A stretch of DNA of 64,000 bases from Rhynchopus sp. YZ270_cl-10 (GCA_964035575.1 OZ037855.1:1550001-1614000); one strand, 5' to 3'; counted from the first letter of the stretch, positions 42,669-53,848 are shown. A program made the numbers and translations. Notes: generated from the letters alone by a model not told the origin.

Positions 42669-45600
42669 ATGGTCCAAGCCCTGTCCCCCTTCAGCACTGC
42701 GACGGTCTCTGGGTCGCCTACTGGAGCATCACCGGTCACTCCCTATTCCCCAAGCACGCCAGCAAAGGTCCGCGGTGTGGAGACTGTTGCAGCGGCGCTG
42801 TCGAAGTTCCTGACACAACGTGGCACTGCGGGGCTACGCCTCACCGGACGCAAGGTAGTTGACACACAGGTCGAAACACTGCACTACACTAAGACCGCTT
42901 TGCAGCAACACCTTTCTGCCTTGAGCGTCACGCCAATACGCATTCAGAACCCCGAAACGCCTTTGGACCGGCGAAGTGGACCACGCCGTGCACGCCTCAA
43001 GAGCACGCGACAGGAAGTACGCAAAGAAGAAGTCCCTCGCAGAGCGCTCCCACCCACCATCACCTTCTACGAAGAGATGGAAGGTGTGTTGGAAGAGCTG
43101 CACCAAAGCCGCGACCAGGTACTGCATATGAACGAAGCGATTATCACACAGATTATTTCACGTCCGCAGATTGGGAGCACATTGCGTTCGGTGTTGGACG
43201 CACTGCGGTCTCAGAGACGTCGGCCTGGGAGGACCAAAGCAAAGAGACGAGAGAACATAACTACACGAAAGGTGGCAGAAGTGGAGGCACCGGAACGGTT
43301 GTGGGAGAAGGGGAAGTTTGCGAATCCGTTTTTGGGGGCGAAGGTGGGGGAGCAGCACCCGGCGTTGCTTGGGTTGGAGGAGAGCGACGCAACGCTGTAC
43401 AAAGCGATCTTTGTGAGCAAGCTGCGTGCGGCGAAGGTGCGTGCCTCTGCGATGCGGTTTGCGCCTGTGGCGAACCCCAAACGGCACATCACGCAGCTGC
43501 AGTGCTACGACATCAGCGCCGTTGCCGCCTACGTCGCGTCCGTCGCCATGCGCACAAAGAAGAACACCTTTGAGCTCTTCTGTGACGAATGCCAAATCGA
43601 ACTCCACCCCGCCACCCGCACCCTCTCCCACTACCTCCTCTTTGCCGACACATTCAACGAGCTCTGTGCGAAGGTTCTACCCAAAAAGAAACCTCAAGCT
43701 CCTCAAGCAAGCCTCATGCTTGAGGAACGCACCTTTGTCCTGCTGATCCTCAGCTACTGCGAGGATATGCACAAAACGATGATGCAAGACAACACCGCCA
43801 GCGCTGTACAGCACGTTCTCAACGAAAAGCTTCTGCCCTACTGCGCGACGCTGGCGTCCGCTGCGAGTGAAGACCCTGCAGACATCCTGATGTGGCGTGA
43901 ACGAGACGTGGATCTTGATGACTACCTCTACGTGAGGGAGGGTGTTGTGATGCGCATCTACCGCTCCTTTGTGACGACAGCGGTCAACAGACAGCACGAC
44001 AAACACAAAGAGGTGGGCACCGCCTCGGACACACTGTCATATGAGTCGTTCCTCCGATTTGCACGCTATTTCGGCTTTTACCCATCTTGCATGAGCTCCT
44101 TCGCTATCGCAAAGATAGTCAAAGCTGCAGCAGGAATGTCCGCAAAGTCTGCCGACACACCAGACGCGCTCACCTTCCAAGAATTTCTCGACTCCTTAGT
44201 CCTCATTGCGAACAACATTTACACGAAGTTTGAGATGGTCATGCAGGCAGGCCTGCCAAGCAACCCCACCACCACCGAGAGGGTCGAGGCCTTCTTTCAG
44301 CAGTATATACGCGACTCTTACTCCCGCCTGACAGGGCACGCTTATGACGCTGACATTGAAGGGAGCATTCTTGAGAAACCTGTGGTGCAGAGCTTGGTTC
44401 CTGCGCAGGGCTACCAAGGCGACGTGCTCAAACTGACTGGGCAGGACTTCTGTGCGAAGCGTGGTGTGAAGGTGATGTTCCTTGAGGCACAGCAGTACAA
44501 CCATCGCATGCGGAGGCAGGAGCGCAGACGCCGCCAGCAGGAGAAGGAGGACCTGGGCGTGGAGGTGGAGGAGGAGGAGGACACCCACGACAGCGGCAGC
44601 GACACCGACCCCGAGACGGTCACACGATGCACAACCGTCGAGACGGGCTCTGCGCTCTGTTGCGCACCAAAGCTCTCAGAGCAAGACATGCTGCAGCGGA
44701 AGTACGTCGCCATGTCTTTCGTGTCACCCCTCATCGCCGAACTAGACGAACGTGAAGACTCTGGCCGCATCGGTGCGCTTGCCAATGCAATGGGCTCCGT
44801 CCAAAAGTCCTCTGTCGTCTGCGAGATCCGTGCCACCTGGAAAAAGTACATCCTCGTCTCCAACAACCGCATCTGGGTGGCACCCACCGTCCCCAACATG
44901 CGTACCTTCACATACCACAAGCTCCTCGCACGCATGGTGTTCGGATACAAGATGTACCGTGAGCTGTGTCTCATCTACGAAACCTACGCCACCTCGCGAG
45001 CCATGACCCTCTCAGGGTGGCGTGCCCTCTGCCGTGACGTAGGTGTTGCCACAGATGTCAAGGTCTTCTCGCAGTGTGCCGTCGATCTGCGGGTGCCCGG
45101 ATCAAAATCATACGAGAAAGCGCTGCGTGTTGTCGACATGATTTCAGCGCTTCTGCTCCTCATCTGCACGAATCCGCAGAATCTGCAAAAAGGCTGGGAC
45201 ACACACCCTCCCGCGCTGTTTGAAGAGGACGCGCCAAAGATGACATCACCGCCACATGACATCGACCCGACCTTTGTTGTGCAGCTGATGGCCCCGACAC
45301 CGGAGCCCTCCTCAACAGAGCAGTCCTCTGCGTTGGTCGCGACAGGGCGCTATGTAAAGAGCATTTTCTGCCAACGACACGCGTCGGCACCCGGCGACGT
45401 CTTGACACCTGACACAGATCTGCTCTGGCCGCTAGTCACGAACGATGCCAAGGTGCGGGGGGATGCACCTGTGATGCCGAACCGGACGTCCAGGCTTGTG
45501 TCGTACTTCATGGAGGGGCAGGCACGGAGCAGCACGGACACGACACATACAGAGGAACAGGAACAGAGCACCTCCTTGCACGAGCCTCTGGACGAACACT

Positions 45601-46412
45601 TTGAAGCAGGTGGGGAGGAGACGCTAGACCCTGCAGAGGTGTCTGCGCTTGAGAACCGTGTTGTGCGCATGCTTGAGAAGGAGCTGCAGGCAATGGTTGC
45701 GCCGTTGGTGGCGCGCATCAACAGCGCGTTGGTGGTAAGCACGACGGAGCAGTGCACACCTGCGCTGGCAGTGCCCACCTCCGCCGACGCAGAGGGGTGT
45801 CCACGCAACTATAAGTACCACGCAGCGCACATCCGCAACCACGACACACTCGGCACGGACAGTGCAGAGAAGGATGTCGTACAGGAGATACGCGACACCC
45901 TAGCAAGAAGTGTTGTTGAGTATGATGTGCTGGTGGGGCCGCGTTGGGTGGGTACGCTCAACTGTGCAGGCGACCCGGCTTTCGCGTCGTGTGACAGGGA
46001 CACGGGGCTGGAGGGGCATGTCAACAGCATCATTGCGTCGTTCGGCTCTGTCGACACGCACCGTGCGCTGCACAAACTCCGCCAGTTCGGCTACCTGCAC
46101 GTCCCCTGCCACCCGGGCCTGCGTCTTGGCCACAGAGACATCCCCGAGATCACTCGTTGCTGGGAACTGCACTGGGGGCTCAAGTCACTGGGCTACGTCT
46201 GGGAGTACCCGGGCACTATCACATGCAGCGACTGGGTGGCAGTGAAACCGGTTGTTTGCCACCCCACGCTCACCATCCACCTCAGTGGGACGTGCGTGTC
46301 GTCCTACGCCTTTCTGCGGACGTACTCTATCTTCAGGACGCTGCCTGACGCAGCAGATTTGCGATTCCTTTTTATGGTGGCTGGGATAACTGTTTCCACG
46401 GTCCTGCCGTAG
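42669..46412 (+). CDS. Large protein with EF-hand/p25-like and IPT-like segments
   Basis: 1247 residues, start in a CCATGG context after an AG at 42646 and a poly-A leader. The N-terminus is Ser/Thr/Pro-rich. Residues about 405-520 contain a helical pair with LSYESFLRFARYFGF and LTFQEFLDSLVLIA, resembling EF-hand or p25-alpha helices without calcium-binding loops. Residues 568-607 (SLVPAQGYQGDVLKLTGQDF) have the look of an IPT/TIG strand pair. 613-650 is a charged Arg-then-Glu/Asp coil. A second helical unit (about 755-832, MTLSGWRALCRDVGV) resembles the first. No membrane span. These assignments are pattern judgements, not searches. An axonemal or cytoskeletal role would fit but is not shown. 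Confidence 0.7.
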   Translation: MVQALSPFSTATVSGSPTGASPVTPYSPSTPAKVRGVETVAAALSKFLTQRGTAGLRLTGRKVVDTQVETLHYTKTALQQHLSALSVTPIRIQNPETPLDRRSGPRRARLKSTRQEVRKEEVPRRALPPTITFYEEMEGVLEELHQSRDQVLHMNEAIITQIISRPQIGSTLRSVLDALRSQRRRPGRTKAKRRENITTRKVAEVEAPERLWEKGKFANPFLGAKVGEQHPALLGLEESDATLYKAIFVSKLRAAKVRASAMRFAPVANPKRHITQLQCYDISAVAAYVASVAMRTKKNTFELFCDECQIELHPATRTLSHYLLFADTFNELCAKVLPKKKPQAPQASLMLEERTFVLLILSYCEDMHKTMMQDNTASAVQHVLNEKLLPYCATLASAASEDPADILMWRERDVDLDDYLYVREGVVMRIYRSFVTTAVNRQHDKHKEVGTASDTLSYESFLRFARYFGFYPSCMSSFAIAKIVKAAAGMSAKSADTPDALTFQEFLDSLVLIANNIYTKFEMVMQAGLPSNPTTTERVEAFFQQYIRDSYSRLTGHAYDADIEGSILEKPVVQSLVPAQGYQGDVLKLTGQDFCAKRGVKVMFLEAQQYNHRMRRQERRRRQQEKEDLGVEVEEEEDTHDSGSDTDPETVTRCTTVETGSALCCAPKLSEQDMLQRKYVAMSFVSPLIAELDEREDSGRIGALANAMGSVQKSSVVCEIRATWKKYILVSNNRIWVAPTVPNMRTFTYHKLLARMVFGYKMYRELCLIYETYATSRAMTLSGWRALCRDVGVATDVKVFSQCAVDLRVPGSKSYEKALRVVDMISALLLLICTNPQNLQKGWDTHPPALFEEDAPKMTSPPHDIDPTFVVQLMAPTPEPSSTEQSSALVATGRYVKSIFCQRHASAPGDVLTPDTDLLWPLVTNDAKVRGDAPVMPNRTSRLVSYFMEGQARSSTDTTHTEEQEQSTSLHEPLDEHFEAGGEETLDPAEVSALENRVVRMLEKELQAMVAPLVARINSALVVSTTEQCTPALAVPTSADAEGCPRNYKYHAAHIRNHDTLGTDSAEKDVVQEIRDTLARSVVEYDVLVGPRWVGTLNCAGDPAFASCDRDTGLEGHVNSIIASFGSVDTHRALHKLRQFGYLHVPCHPGLRLGHRDIPEITRCWELHWGLKSLGYVWEYPGTITCSDWVAVKPVVCHPTLTIHLSGTCVSSYAFLRTYSIFRTLPDAADLRFLFMVAGITVSTVLP

Positions 46413-46565
46413 ACCATACACCTTTTCTTCTAGATGTGAGCAATACGCTCATCTTGCAACATTTTTTCTTCTCTAACTTAACAACTCTGCCCCTCCCCCA
46501 ACCTAGCCACTACCCCCAAACCCTAACCAAATCACCACCCCACCAAACCCCAGGGAGTACAGACG

Positions 46566-49500
46566 ATGGATGCAACGAAACCGCATGCAGTGGGTCTCAA
46601 CCCCCACACCGCCGAGTTCAAGCCCAGTGGCAGGACCGAGCAGGAGATAGATGCAGAGCTGGGCGTCGCTGCGAACAGCATCAACCACAACCACGACGAG
46701 CCACCCACCGACACAATCACCCCAGGCCTGCCGCCCACGGCACAGACGACACAGCACACTGCACCGCCGACAGCGACGACACCTTCCTATGACACAGGCA
46801 TGCCACCCACCGCACAGGACATGCTCCCACCCACCACCAAGGGCAAGTCACCAGCCACCTTTGGCAAAGGCGGCAAGAGCGCCAAGGGCAAGGGCACGCC
46901 CACCACCGCCATCTTCCAGCGTGGCGCTGCACGCCCACAGCCCGACCGCAGGCAGAGACCTCCTACCACAGTCTCCCTGGAGGAGCGTTATGAGGGACCT
47001 GCGGGCAGCTTCAAGGAGGAGATGCAGGAGGAGGAGGCACCGAGGTACTATGAGCGCAGTGGGATGACGTACTACGAGGAGGGCGCGATGTACGCTGGGA
47101 GGGACGAGTCGCCTGTCGAGAGCGGCTTTGACCACAGCGACTCCTACGGTGTGGAGTACGCGCAGGAAGGGGGCGCGGTCCTGCAGCAGCAATACAGCAC
47201 CGAGCACGACAACTACTACCAAGACTACGACAACACCTCGCACAACCAGCAGAGTCCGTACACGGAGTGCACGATGGACGGTTCGCACTACGACACACAG
47301 CGCACTGCTAGCTACGACTACTCCGCGACACAGTGCAGCGAGGCCTCGCCTTTGGTGCAGAATGAGCCAACCAACGGCACATTCGAACAGGAGGTGGAGT
47401 GCGAGGTGCGTGACAACAGCAACACCATGCAGCACCAGACAGTTGAGTTTGCACAGCCGGAGGAGCCAGAAGGCTCTCCAGACAGTGTGTACCCGCAGAA
47501 CACGGAGAGCGACCACATGGCGTCCTCGCAGTGGACACACGACCCGTACGCGATGCCTGAGGAGCCGGCAGTGGTGCCGCAGGTGCAGGTGCAGGTGCAA
47601 CAGGTTCAGCAAGTGCAGGACACACAACAGCAGTACCCCCAAGCCCAGCAGTACAACCAGCTGCAGTACCAGGACGAAGCCTACGTAGAGCACCCCCAGG
47701 AGGTGGTGGAGGTGGACGCGCACAGCCCCGCAGAGACATACCAGGGTACGTACCAGGAGCACCAGGTCGAGTACGCAGCACACGGTGCTGTGTACGAGAC
47801 GTACCCACAGGAGGACTACCAGCAGCAGCAGGTTGTGCAGGTGCAGGTCGCACCCGCCCCGGTGCAGGTGGCACCGGTGCAGCAGCAGTTCCAGCTGCAC
47901 GAGATGCACCCACCCATCCCGCAGGTGCACTACTACCCTCGAAGGGTGCAGGAGGCGGGTGAGTGGGACCAGCATCGCATGGACCCGGCCATCGTTCCTG
48001 CTGTCATGTGTGCGGCAGTCGCGATCATGTCCCTTTCGTGCGTCACTTTCAAGCAGACCGCTGCGGACAAGCTGCGCGAGTCGCTCAAGGCGAAGGCAGC
48101 GACGGCAGCTGCGCCGACCACGATCACCGCCAAGGTCACCACACCTGAGAAGTCAAGCGTTCCCACAAAGGTCGACAAAATCGATAAAGTCGTCGTCGAG
48201 GTTGCTGAACGTGCACCTACACCACCTGAAGAGCCGAAGGAAAAGCTTCCAGAAAAGAAACCCGTGGAGGTCAAGCCTAAGGTAGACGTGAAGACCGAAG
48301 AAGAACAAAAACCTAAGAATGAAAAGAAGGCCGACACACCTAAGTCGAAGGAGAAACAGAAGCAGAAGGCAGGGAGCAAATGGATTGTTGCGGGGAAGCC
48401 ACAGAAGACACAGAAGGTGGACAAGATCGAGAAGCCTGCACGCAAGGGGAAGGCTAAGCAGCCTGCAAGCGTCTTTGCTGCGTTGAACGCTGAGTCTGAC
48501 GAATCCTCTAGCGAAAGCGAGGAGGTGCCGCAGCTCACTGCCCCCACACCAGAAACGCACACCACACGCAAGGACAAGCCAGACGACGACACACCAGAAG
48601 CCGCAAGCGACGAAGAGGACGCACTGCTGCAGAAACTCTCCACTGTTGTGTTCAACAACGGCAACACGAAGGGCAGCACCACCGAGACCGACAACGGCGG
48701 CAACCTGCGCAACATGATTGCAAAGATCCGCCGCAGCAAAGAAGAAGAGACACGTGTCATGCGTGAACACAACATGTACATCGCGAAGCAACAACGCATG
48801 GAGCGTGTCGAGGCTGCCAGCCGCGAACTCACGAGAGGCGCCGCCGCGATCACCGACTGGTTTGCAGACTCGCTGAGCGACGTCCTGCAGGGTTGTGCAC
48901 CGTTCTTTGTGAAGGGTGAGACCACTTCTGCCACCACTTCTTCTTCTGCACCCCCTTCTGCGAAGGAGCTTGACCTCGCAAAGAACCTGCTTCAAAAATC
49001 GCTGCACACCCTTTCAGAGAACAGAGTCATCCGTCCGGTGGACCTCTGCGCTGCGCGTCTGACGCTATGCAAGGCTGCCCTGTTGAAGGGCAGTCGTGTG
49101 CAGACCTTCAACGACCAACTCATTCGGACTGCGGAAATGGAGTGCGACGCTTGCCTTGCAACAGCAGAGCGGTACGGCCTGTCTCATATGATTGTTGGGA
49201 GTCTTCTTGCGCGTGCTGCCTGCACGGAGCTGGTTTGGGCTGTGTCTGGTGCACCTCTCTTGAGGGTGCACATCGATGAATTGGTTGAATCTGCTTTAGA
49301 CGCGGCACTCCGCTTCAGCAGCACCGGAGTCGACTGTGTGCTGAACGGAAGGGATGTGGGCGGGAAGGTGCCGCAGGGCACTACAGACGCGGCCTCGAAG
49401 TACCCTCTCCTGGAGCGCTGTCTGCCTGCGGTCAAGGCGTGCATCGCTGCAGGCAGCGGTGCGTGCGCTTCCCTTGAGGCGGTTGTACGCAAGTGTGCTG

Positions 49501-49748
49501 TCATCCTCCCTTCCTATGCCAGCCTCGTTACCAGTGGAGTGTCAAGTGGAGCTGACGAAGGGTCTTCTCTCGCAGCCAGTGCAGAAGAGGATGCAGTGGA
49601 CGGTGAGGGTGAGGGAGAAGGAGAAGGCGAGTCCGGTGATGAAGTTGTCGGGGCAAACAGTGTCGCAGTGTCCACAAAGTTGCAGACCAAGGCGCACCTC
49701 GCACTGCAGTACCCCGCCCACCACAGAGAGGTTGGGACCAGGCTGTGA
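46566..49748 (+). CDS. Large, mostly disordered protein with one membrane span
   Basis: 1060 residues, not recognised. The first 470 are low complexity: Thr/Pro-rich, Gly/Lys (about 91-110), Tyr/Glu/Ser-rich, then Gln/Val/Tyr-rich runs (VQVQVQQVQQVQ near 340-352). One clear hydrophobic span (AIVPAVMCAAVAIMSLSCV, about 475-493) is followed by a Lys/Glu/Pro-rich segment (525-625), an acidic Ser stretch (SDESSSESEE, about 643-652), and a predicted helical, Cys/Ala/Leu-rich C-terminal domain (about 800-990) that could be a helical-repeat fold. An acidic GEGEGEGESGDE run lies near the end. The layout resembles a single-pass membrane protein with a disordered arm on one side and a folded domain on the other. 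AG at 46553 precedes the ATG by 12 bases, 154 bp after the previous stop. Confidence 0.7.
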   Translation: MDATKPHAVGLNPHTAEFKPSGRTEQEIDAELGVAANSINHNHDEPPTDTITPGLPPTAQTTQHTAPPTATTPSYDTGMPPTAQDMLPPTTKGKSPATFGKGGKSAKGKGTPTTAIFQRGAARPQPDRRQRPPTTVSLEERYEGPAGSFKEEMQEEEAPRYYERSGMTYYEEGAMYAGRDESPVESGFDHSDSYGVEYAQEGGAVLQQQYSTEHDNYYQDYDNTSHNQQSPYTECTMDGSHYDTQRTASYDYSATQCSEASPLVQNEPTNGTFEQEVECEVRDNSNTMQHQTVEFAQPEEPEGSPDSVYPQNTESDHMASSQWTHDPYAMPEEPAVVPQVQVQVQQVQQVQDTQQQYPQAQQYNQLQYQDEAYVEHPQEVVEVDAHSPAETYQGTYQEHQVEYAAHGAVYETYPQEDYQQQQVVQVQVAPAPVQVAPVQQQFQLHEMHPPIPQVHYYPRRVQEAGEWDQHRMDPAIVPAVMCAAVAIMSLSCVTFKQTAADKLRESLKAKAATAAAPTTITAKVTTPEKSSVPTKVDKIDKVVVEVAERAPTPPEEPKEKLPEKKPVEVKPKVDVKTEEEQKPKNEKKADTPKSKEKQKQKAGSKWIVAGKPQKTQKVDKIEKPARKGKAKQPASVFAALNAESDESSSESEEVPQLTAPTPETHTTRKDKPDDDTPEAASDEEDALLQKLSTVVFNNGNTKGSTTETDNGGNLRNMIAKIRRSKEEETRVMREHNMYIAKQQRMERVEAASRELTRGAAAITDWFADSLSDVLQGCAPFFVKGETTSATTSSSAPPSAKELDLAKNLLQKSLHTLSENRVIRPVDLCAARLTLCKAALLKGSRVQTFNDQLIRTAEMECDACLATAERYGLSHMIVGSLLARAACTELVWAVSGAPLLRVHIDELVESALDAALRFSSTGVDCVLNGRDVGGKVPQGTTDAASKYPLLERCLPAVKACIAAGSGACASLEAVVRKCAVILPSYASLVTSGVSSGADEGSSLAASAEEDAVDGEGEGEGEGESGDEVVGANSVAVSTKLQTKAHLALQYPAHHREVGTRL

Positions 49749-50162
49749 GCTGGGTAGTTTTCCCCAAACCAAGACCAGTGTACTATATTATTATTATTTG
49801 TTGGTGACCCCAAGAAACCCAAAGAAGGTGCAAAAGATTTTTATTTCAAAAAAAAATAATGAACACATGCCGGGTGATTTGAGTAAAAGTACCTCGAATC
49901 ACCCACAAAATATAGAAAAATCCTGTCGGTATCGTAGCCCACATTGGCACCCTCGTTTGTGGGGTGGTTGTAGATGCAACAAACGTGGGCACGTACAGAG
50001 GGGTCACTGCATTCTATCAACATAAAAATAAAAATGCCGTTCCCTGCCAAAGGAAAATGTGTACATCGCCAAGTGCATACAAACAAAGTTTTATCTCTTT
50101 TGTGTGTACTTAGGCACGCGAGGCTCACTTACATTTTTTTTTTTTTTTTTTTTTTTGATGAC

Positions 50163-50190
50163 GTGTACGAGAGACATTCATCTTTCAAGT
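50163..50190 (+). ncRNA. Sense hairpin, copy 15 (GTGT type)
   Basis: GTGT (50163-50166) pairs with ACAT (one G-U) around exactly ACGAGAG, then TCATCTTTCAAGTTTTC. Confidence 0.55.
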
Positions 50191-50749
50191 TTTCTATTTC
50201 TTTTAAAGTGACTTAAGCACGTGATACTCATCCTCAAGCTTTGCTTTTATTTGTGTGTACAAGAGAAGGCACAATTTTTTTTTTCAAAGTGTTTCTCTTC
50301 TTTGTACCAAGCTTGACTGGGTGCAGGATATTGTCCCCTACCCCCTTCTCCCTCCCCCCTTTTATTGTTATCATTCGTTTTATTTTTCTTCTTTCATAAT
50401 TTTGCTGTTATTTAGCAGTGAAAAAAAAAAACTGTGGGGCATGCCCTTCGTGAACAAGCCATTTTAAACAAGAACAAATCAAAATAAAATAAAGCCTCTG
50501 GACAACTTATTTGCGGACTCTTTTAAGGGGGCACGGTGTGTCATCTGTAACCACGCTAAATGCTCCTTCAAAACAGCGAAGCAAACAGCCCCACATAAGG
50601 GGCCTTTTTTTTCTTGAGTGTTTTCTGGATAGTGAAGACTACTCTAATGAGCTCAAAATAAAGATTAAAAAAGGCATTTTCTTTGTGATGTCCATTTCCC
50701 CCCTATGCAATGGGAAGAGTTATTTTGGTATTACATCTTGGAAAGATGG

Positions 50750-50778
50750 CTAAGCACAATGGCTTCTATCATCTTATA
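50750..50778 (+). ncRNA. Sense hairpin, copy 16 (partial)
   Basis: AAGC with GCTT around ACAATG. The tail ATCATCTTATAAAATTC is intact though the stem is shortened. Confidence 0.4.
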
Positions 50779-51027
50779 AAATTCTTTCTTTTTATGCACC
50801 GTTTTATCAAAAACCTTTTTCTGTCAAAAGGCTACAAAAGGCACTCAGATTCTATTTTTGAAGATGCGTGTGCGTGCACCATCTTTTCGAAAAAGACAAG
50901 ATCCCCCCCTTTTTTTATATGTCCACGAAATGCACATATCCAACATTTTTTTTTTGAGCACGCCTTTGTGTTTCACAAGGCGTCTGCACGTTATCAAACC
51001 TTTTACTCTATTTCCTTTTTTTGGTGG

Positions 51028-51060
51028 CTAAGTTCGAGAGGCTTAGGTTCATCTTATCAA
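51028..51060 (+). ncRNA. Sense hairpin, copy 17
   Basis: CTAAGT with GCTTAG (inner U-G) around TCGAGAG, then GTTCATCTTATCAACT and a long T/C run. Confidence 0.55.
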
Positions 51061-52891
51061 CTCTTCCTTCCTTTTTTTTTTTTCCCCCCTTTTTTTTTTC
51101 TTTTTTGCACGACTGGAGATGCAACGTCATCCCTATTTAAATATCCCATCCCCACACTCCCCACTACTGTTGTGGGAAAAAATCATTCCAGGGGCCTAGC
51201 TTCCTCTCCATTTTTCGGTGACGAAGTCGTACTAAAATAACAGTACCATTTTGCTTTGTCGTTTTTTTATGTTGTCAATTAAAAGGGTCCACTTAGGGAA
51301 AGCCCTGCTTTTCAACTTCACTTTTTTTTTTCCCAACGTTCATGTCCCATCAAAAGGGGCTTTAAAAGGGGGGGGACTGCTGATCATAGCGTATTGGTAC
51401 TTTGCACGGTGTGTATTTTGTGCTTTCTGTGCTGTCTGTGGGGTTTGCTCATTGCTTGCGTGCATTACCAATTATCATTTATGCTCAGTGGGTTAAGGGG
51501 TGGGGTGGGAGGTGGGGAAGCGTTACGGGAGAGGACAATCAGGTCTTTTTTTTTTTTTTTGGAGTACCCACTAATGTGGGTGCTTTCATTTGTGTTGTGT
51601 TGCTGTGTGTATCAAAATCTGTTCTGTTTTTTAAGTGTTGTCGTGCAACAGCGTGAGTTGCGAGAAATGATAGAAACGAGAGAAAGTGTCGGCAAATTAT
51701 AAACCTGCGCCACCTCGAGTGGTACGCTGCTGACCCACTCTGCAGTCGCGGGCCGTGTATGTCCGCTTTGTGTGGCTTACTGTTTGCAAAGCCTGTGCAA
51801 ATAAATTAGCGCCTTTTTTAGCATGTGGACAGAGCCGGGATGTTAGCGTACATCAAGAACCAAACCAAACAAAAAATAAACCCATCTTTGTTTGTATCGC
51901 AACAAACATTTTCATCACCCCACTGGCCCCCCACCCAGTGTCTCCCCACCCAATCCGTTACGCACATGTGAAAGCGTGTCAACGCTACTCACCTTAAAGA
52001 GGCACAATACCCGCCTACTACCTCGTGCTGGTAACCTCAATACGTTTTTTCTTCTTCCCCCTCATATAGCCAGTGCCTGTCCCGGAAAAGTCCAGAAGGT
52101 GTTTTGCTCTATCAGATCCACTTTTTTGATGTGGTGAACCCCACTGCACCACAATCAAAGAGGCACATTCATCTCAAGTTTTTTGCATGCAGTTGCAGAA
52201 CCGCTGGAGCGTGCAGTGTTTTTTTTAAAGGGTTTCTTTTTGTGTGTTGTTTCCTTCTCTCCTGTTGCGCACACGTTGTTCAGGTGAGGCTGGAACCCAT
52301 GCACGTTGCGTTCTAAAGAGCGACAACGTTGCACTGTGTATTCGCCATTAAAGAAGCACTTTCAAAAAATTATTTTTTTGTTGACAGATTTCTTGTTGCC
52401 ACTCGCCCCTTTAGTTCTGATGGACGGGGGTGGGTAGCTGTGGGGGAGGGTGGACTTGCTAGTTGTGTACTTATCCACTGGCCCAAAAACGTTATGGTAC
52501 AAAATTTATTTTTAAAAAAAAACGTTGCAGTTGATTATTTATACTACACTCTGGAAGCCAAGAAACATAACCAACGAGGATCTTTTAAAGATGTGAGAAG
52601 CTTCGTCTCGTCTTTCTTTGTTTCTGAGTTTCTGATTCGTAAAGCTAAAAATCATGATAGGAAAAAAGGCTACTAAATCGTTTGTGTATCCAAACCCAAG
52701 GCGGCGATTGCAATGTGTTTTACGGGGTCTTAGCGTTTCTAAAAAACGCTCCCCCACACACTACCCGCTTTTCTCCTTTTGGGGAAAAAATCCCCATTTT
52801 TTTGTTAATGGATGGGCCTGGTTATTCCTCTACCCTCCTTGAAGGCTTTCCTTCAAAACAGCACAGGCCTGAGTGGTTTTTTGTGAAGATG

Positions 52892-52925
52892 TGTGACACG
52901 AGAGGCACATTCATCTTTCAAGTTT
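52892..52925 (+). ncRNA. Sense hairpin, copy 18 (TGTG type)
   Basis: TGTG with CACA around a loop containing CACGAGAGG, then TTCATCTTTCAAGTTTTC. The next copy follows directly, so the two subtypes can occur in tandem. Confidence 0.55.
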
Positions 52926-52937
52926 TCTTTTAGGTGA

Positions 52938-52963
52938 CTAAGCTCAGACTTAGGTTTTCATCT
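52938..52963 (+). ncRNA. Sense hairpin, copy 19 (CTAAG type)
   Basis: CTAAG (52938-52942) with CTTAG (52949-52953) around CTCAGA, then GTTTTCATCTC. Only 13 bp of T-rich sequence separates it from copy 18. Confidence 0.5.
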
Positions 52964-53848
52964 CACCAAACTTTTCTCTGTTTATTTTTTTTTTTTTTTT
53001 GCACTGCAACAAATGTATTCTTATATTCGAGCGATTATTCACAAACAAATGGAACACCCCTTTTACATCATTTTAGCGTAGTTGAGCCCCCAAAGGTTTC
53101 AGTCTGTGTCACGCACATTGGTCCTCCAGAGCAAGACGCCGCATGTTCAACAACGCAAACACACTGCAACTCACAGTATCCTGCTGCTGAGGGTTCCCTG
53201 CTCACATACAATTTGAGGGGGGGGCAGAGCACTCCCTTCAAGATTGCTGCAATACTGAAGCACTTTCTGCAACGCATGGCACTCAGTTCCAAAATAGTCT
53301 TTGATGAGGACATGCAAGCACATGTCCGTCAAGACGCCGACAAGTTTATCCTTCCTCCTGTTGTGATGGGGACGAAAGTAAATGCATGCTCCCGCGAACA
53401 GAATTCTCTCCGAGTCTGATGCTCCCTCCTCAGCACTTCCACCTCGGGTTTGCGGGTTTGTGGATCTCCAATTTCTGCAGACCTCTGCAGAAAGTTCCTG
53501 CGTGCTGTCTGCGTGTCGCTTCGGCATTGTATGTTGGTGTATTAGTGCTGTTGAGGGGGGTTTTTTAGAATAATTTTGTTTAATTGAAGGAGGGGTTTCT
53601 AGAATAAGTAAGGGTAGCTCGACTTTTAACCTCGCCCGCTGCTGCACCCGCTCGAAAGTCTGCGAGAAGGTCCCGCAACGCAATATCCTGCAAGTCATCG
53701 TTCAAGCGTGTAATCCCCTCTCCCTGAGACAAGTCTTTTTAAACTACAGAAAAAAACAGTACACAACGTTGTCTGCGGGGGAGGAAAGCATAGTAGGGGG
53801 TTTGTAGTGGGTGCTGCCTTTGCCTTCGCAGGTCTTTCTTCGTGTGCA

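Larger units (their letters stand above)
49749..53829. other. T-rich spacer with hairpin elements
   Basis: No confidently supported gene. 53090-53420 is GC-richer and open on the + strand (…RMALSSKIVFDEDMQAHV) after a possible acceptor (ATCATTTTAG, 53077), but no start or donor makes it convincing; it might be an upstream exon of the next gene. The rest is homopolymer-rich. Confidence 0.6.

Noticed and set aside
46848-47975. 375-codon minus-strand frame
   Set aside because: Antisense to the Gln/Tyr-rich part of the 46566 gene; Leu/Val/His low complexity.
49955-50010. CRCNKRGHVQRGHC, resembling a zinc knuckle
   Set aside because: Spacing differs from C-x2-C-x4-H-x4-C, and the frame has no further protein-like sequence around it.
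53171-53698. 175-codon minus-strand frame
   Set aside because: No splice or start context, composition mixed, and all neighbouring genes run the other way. Kept only as a caution.
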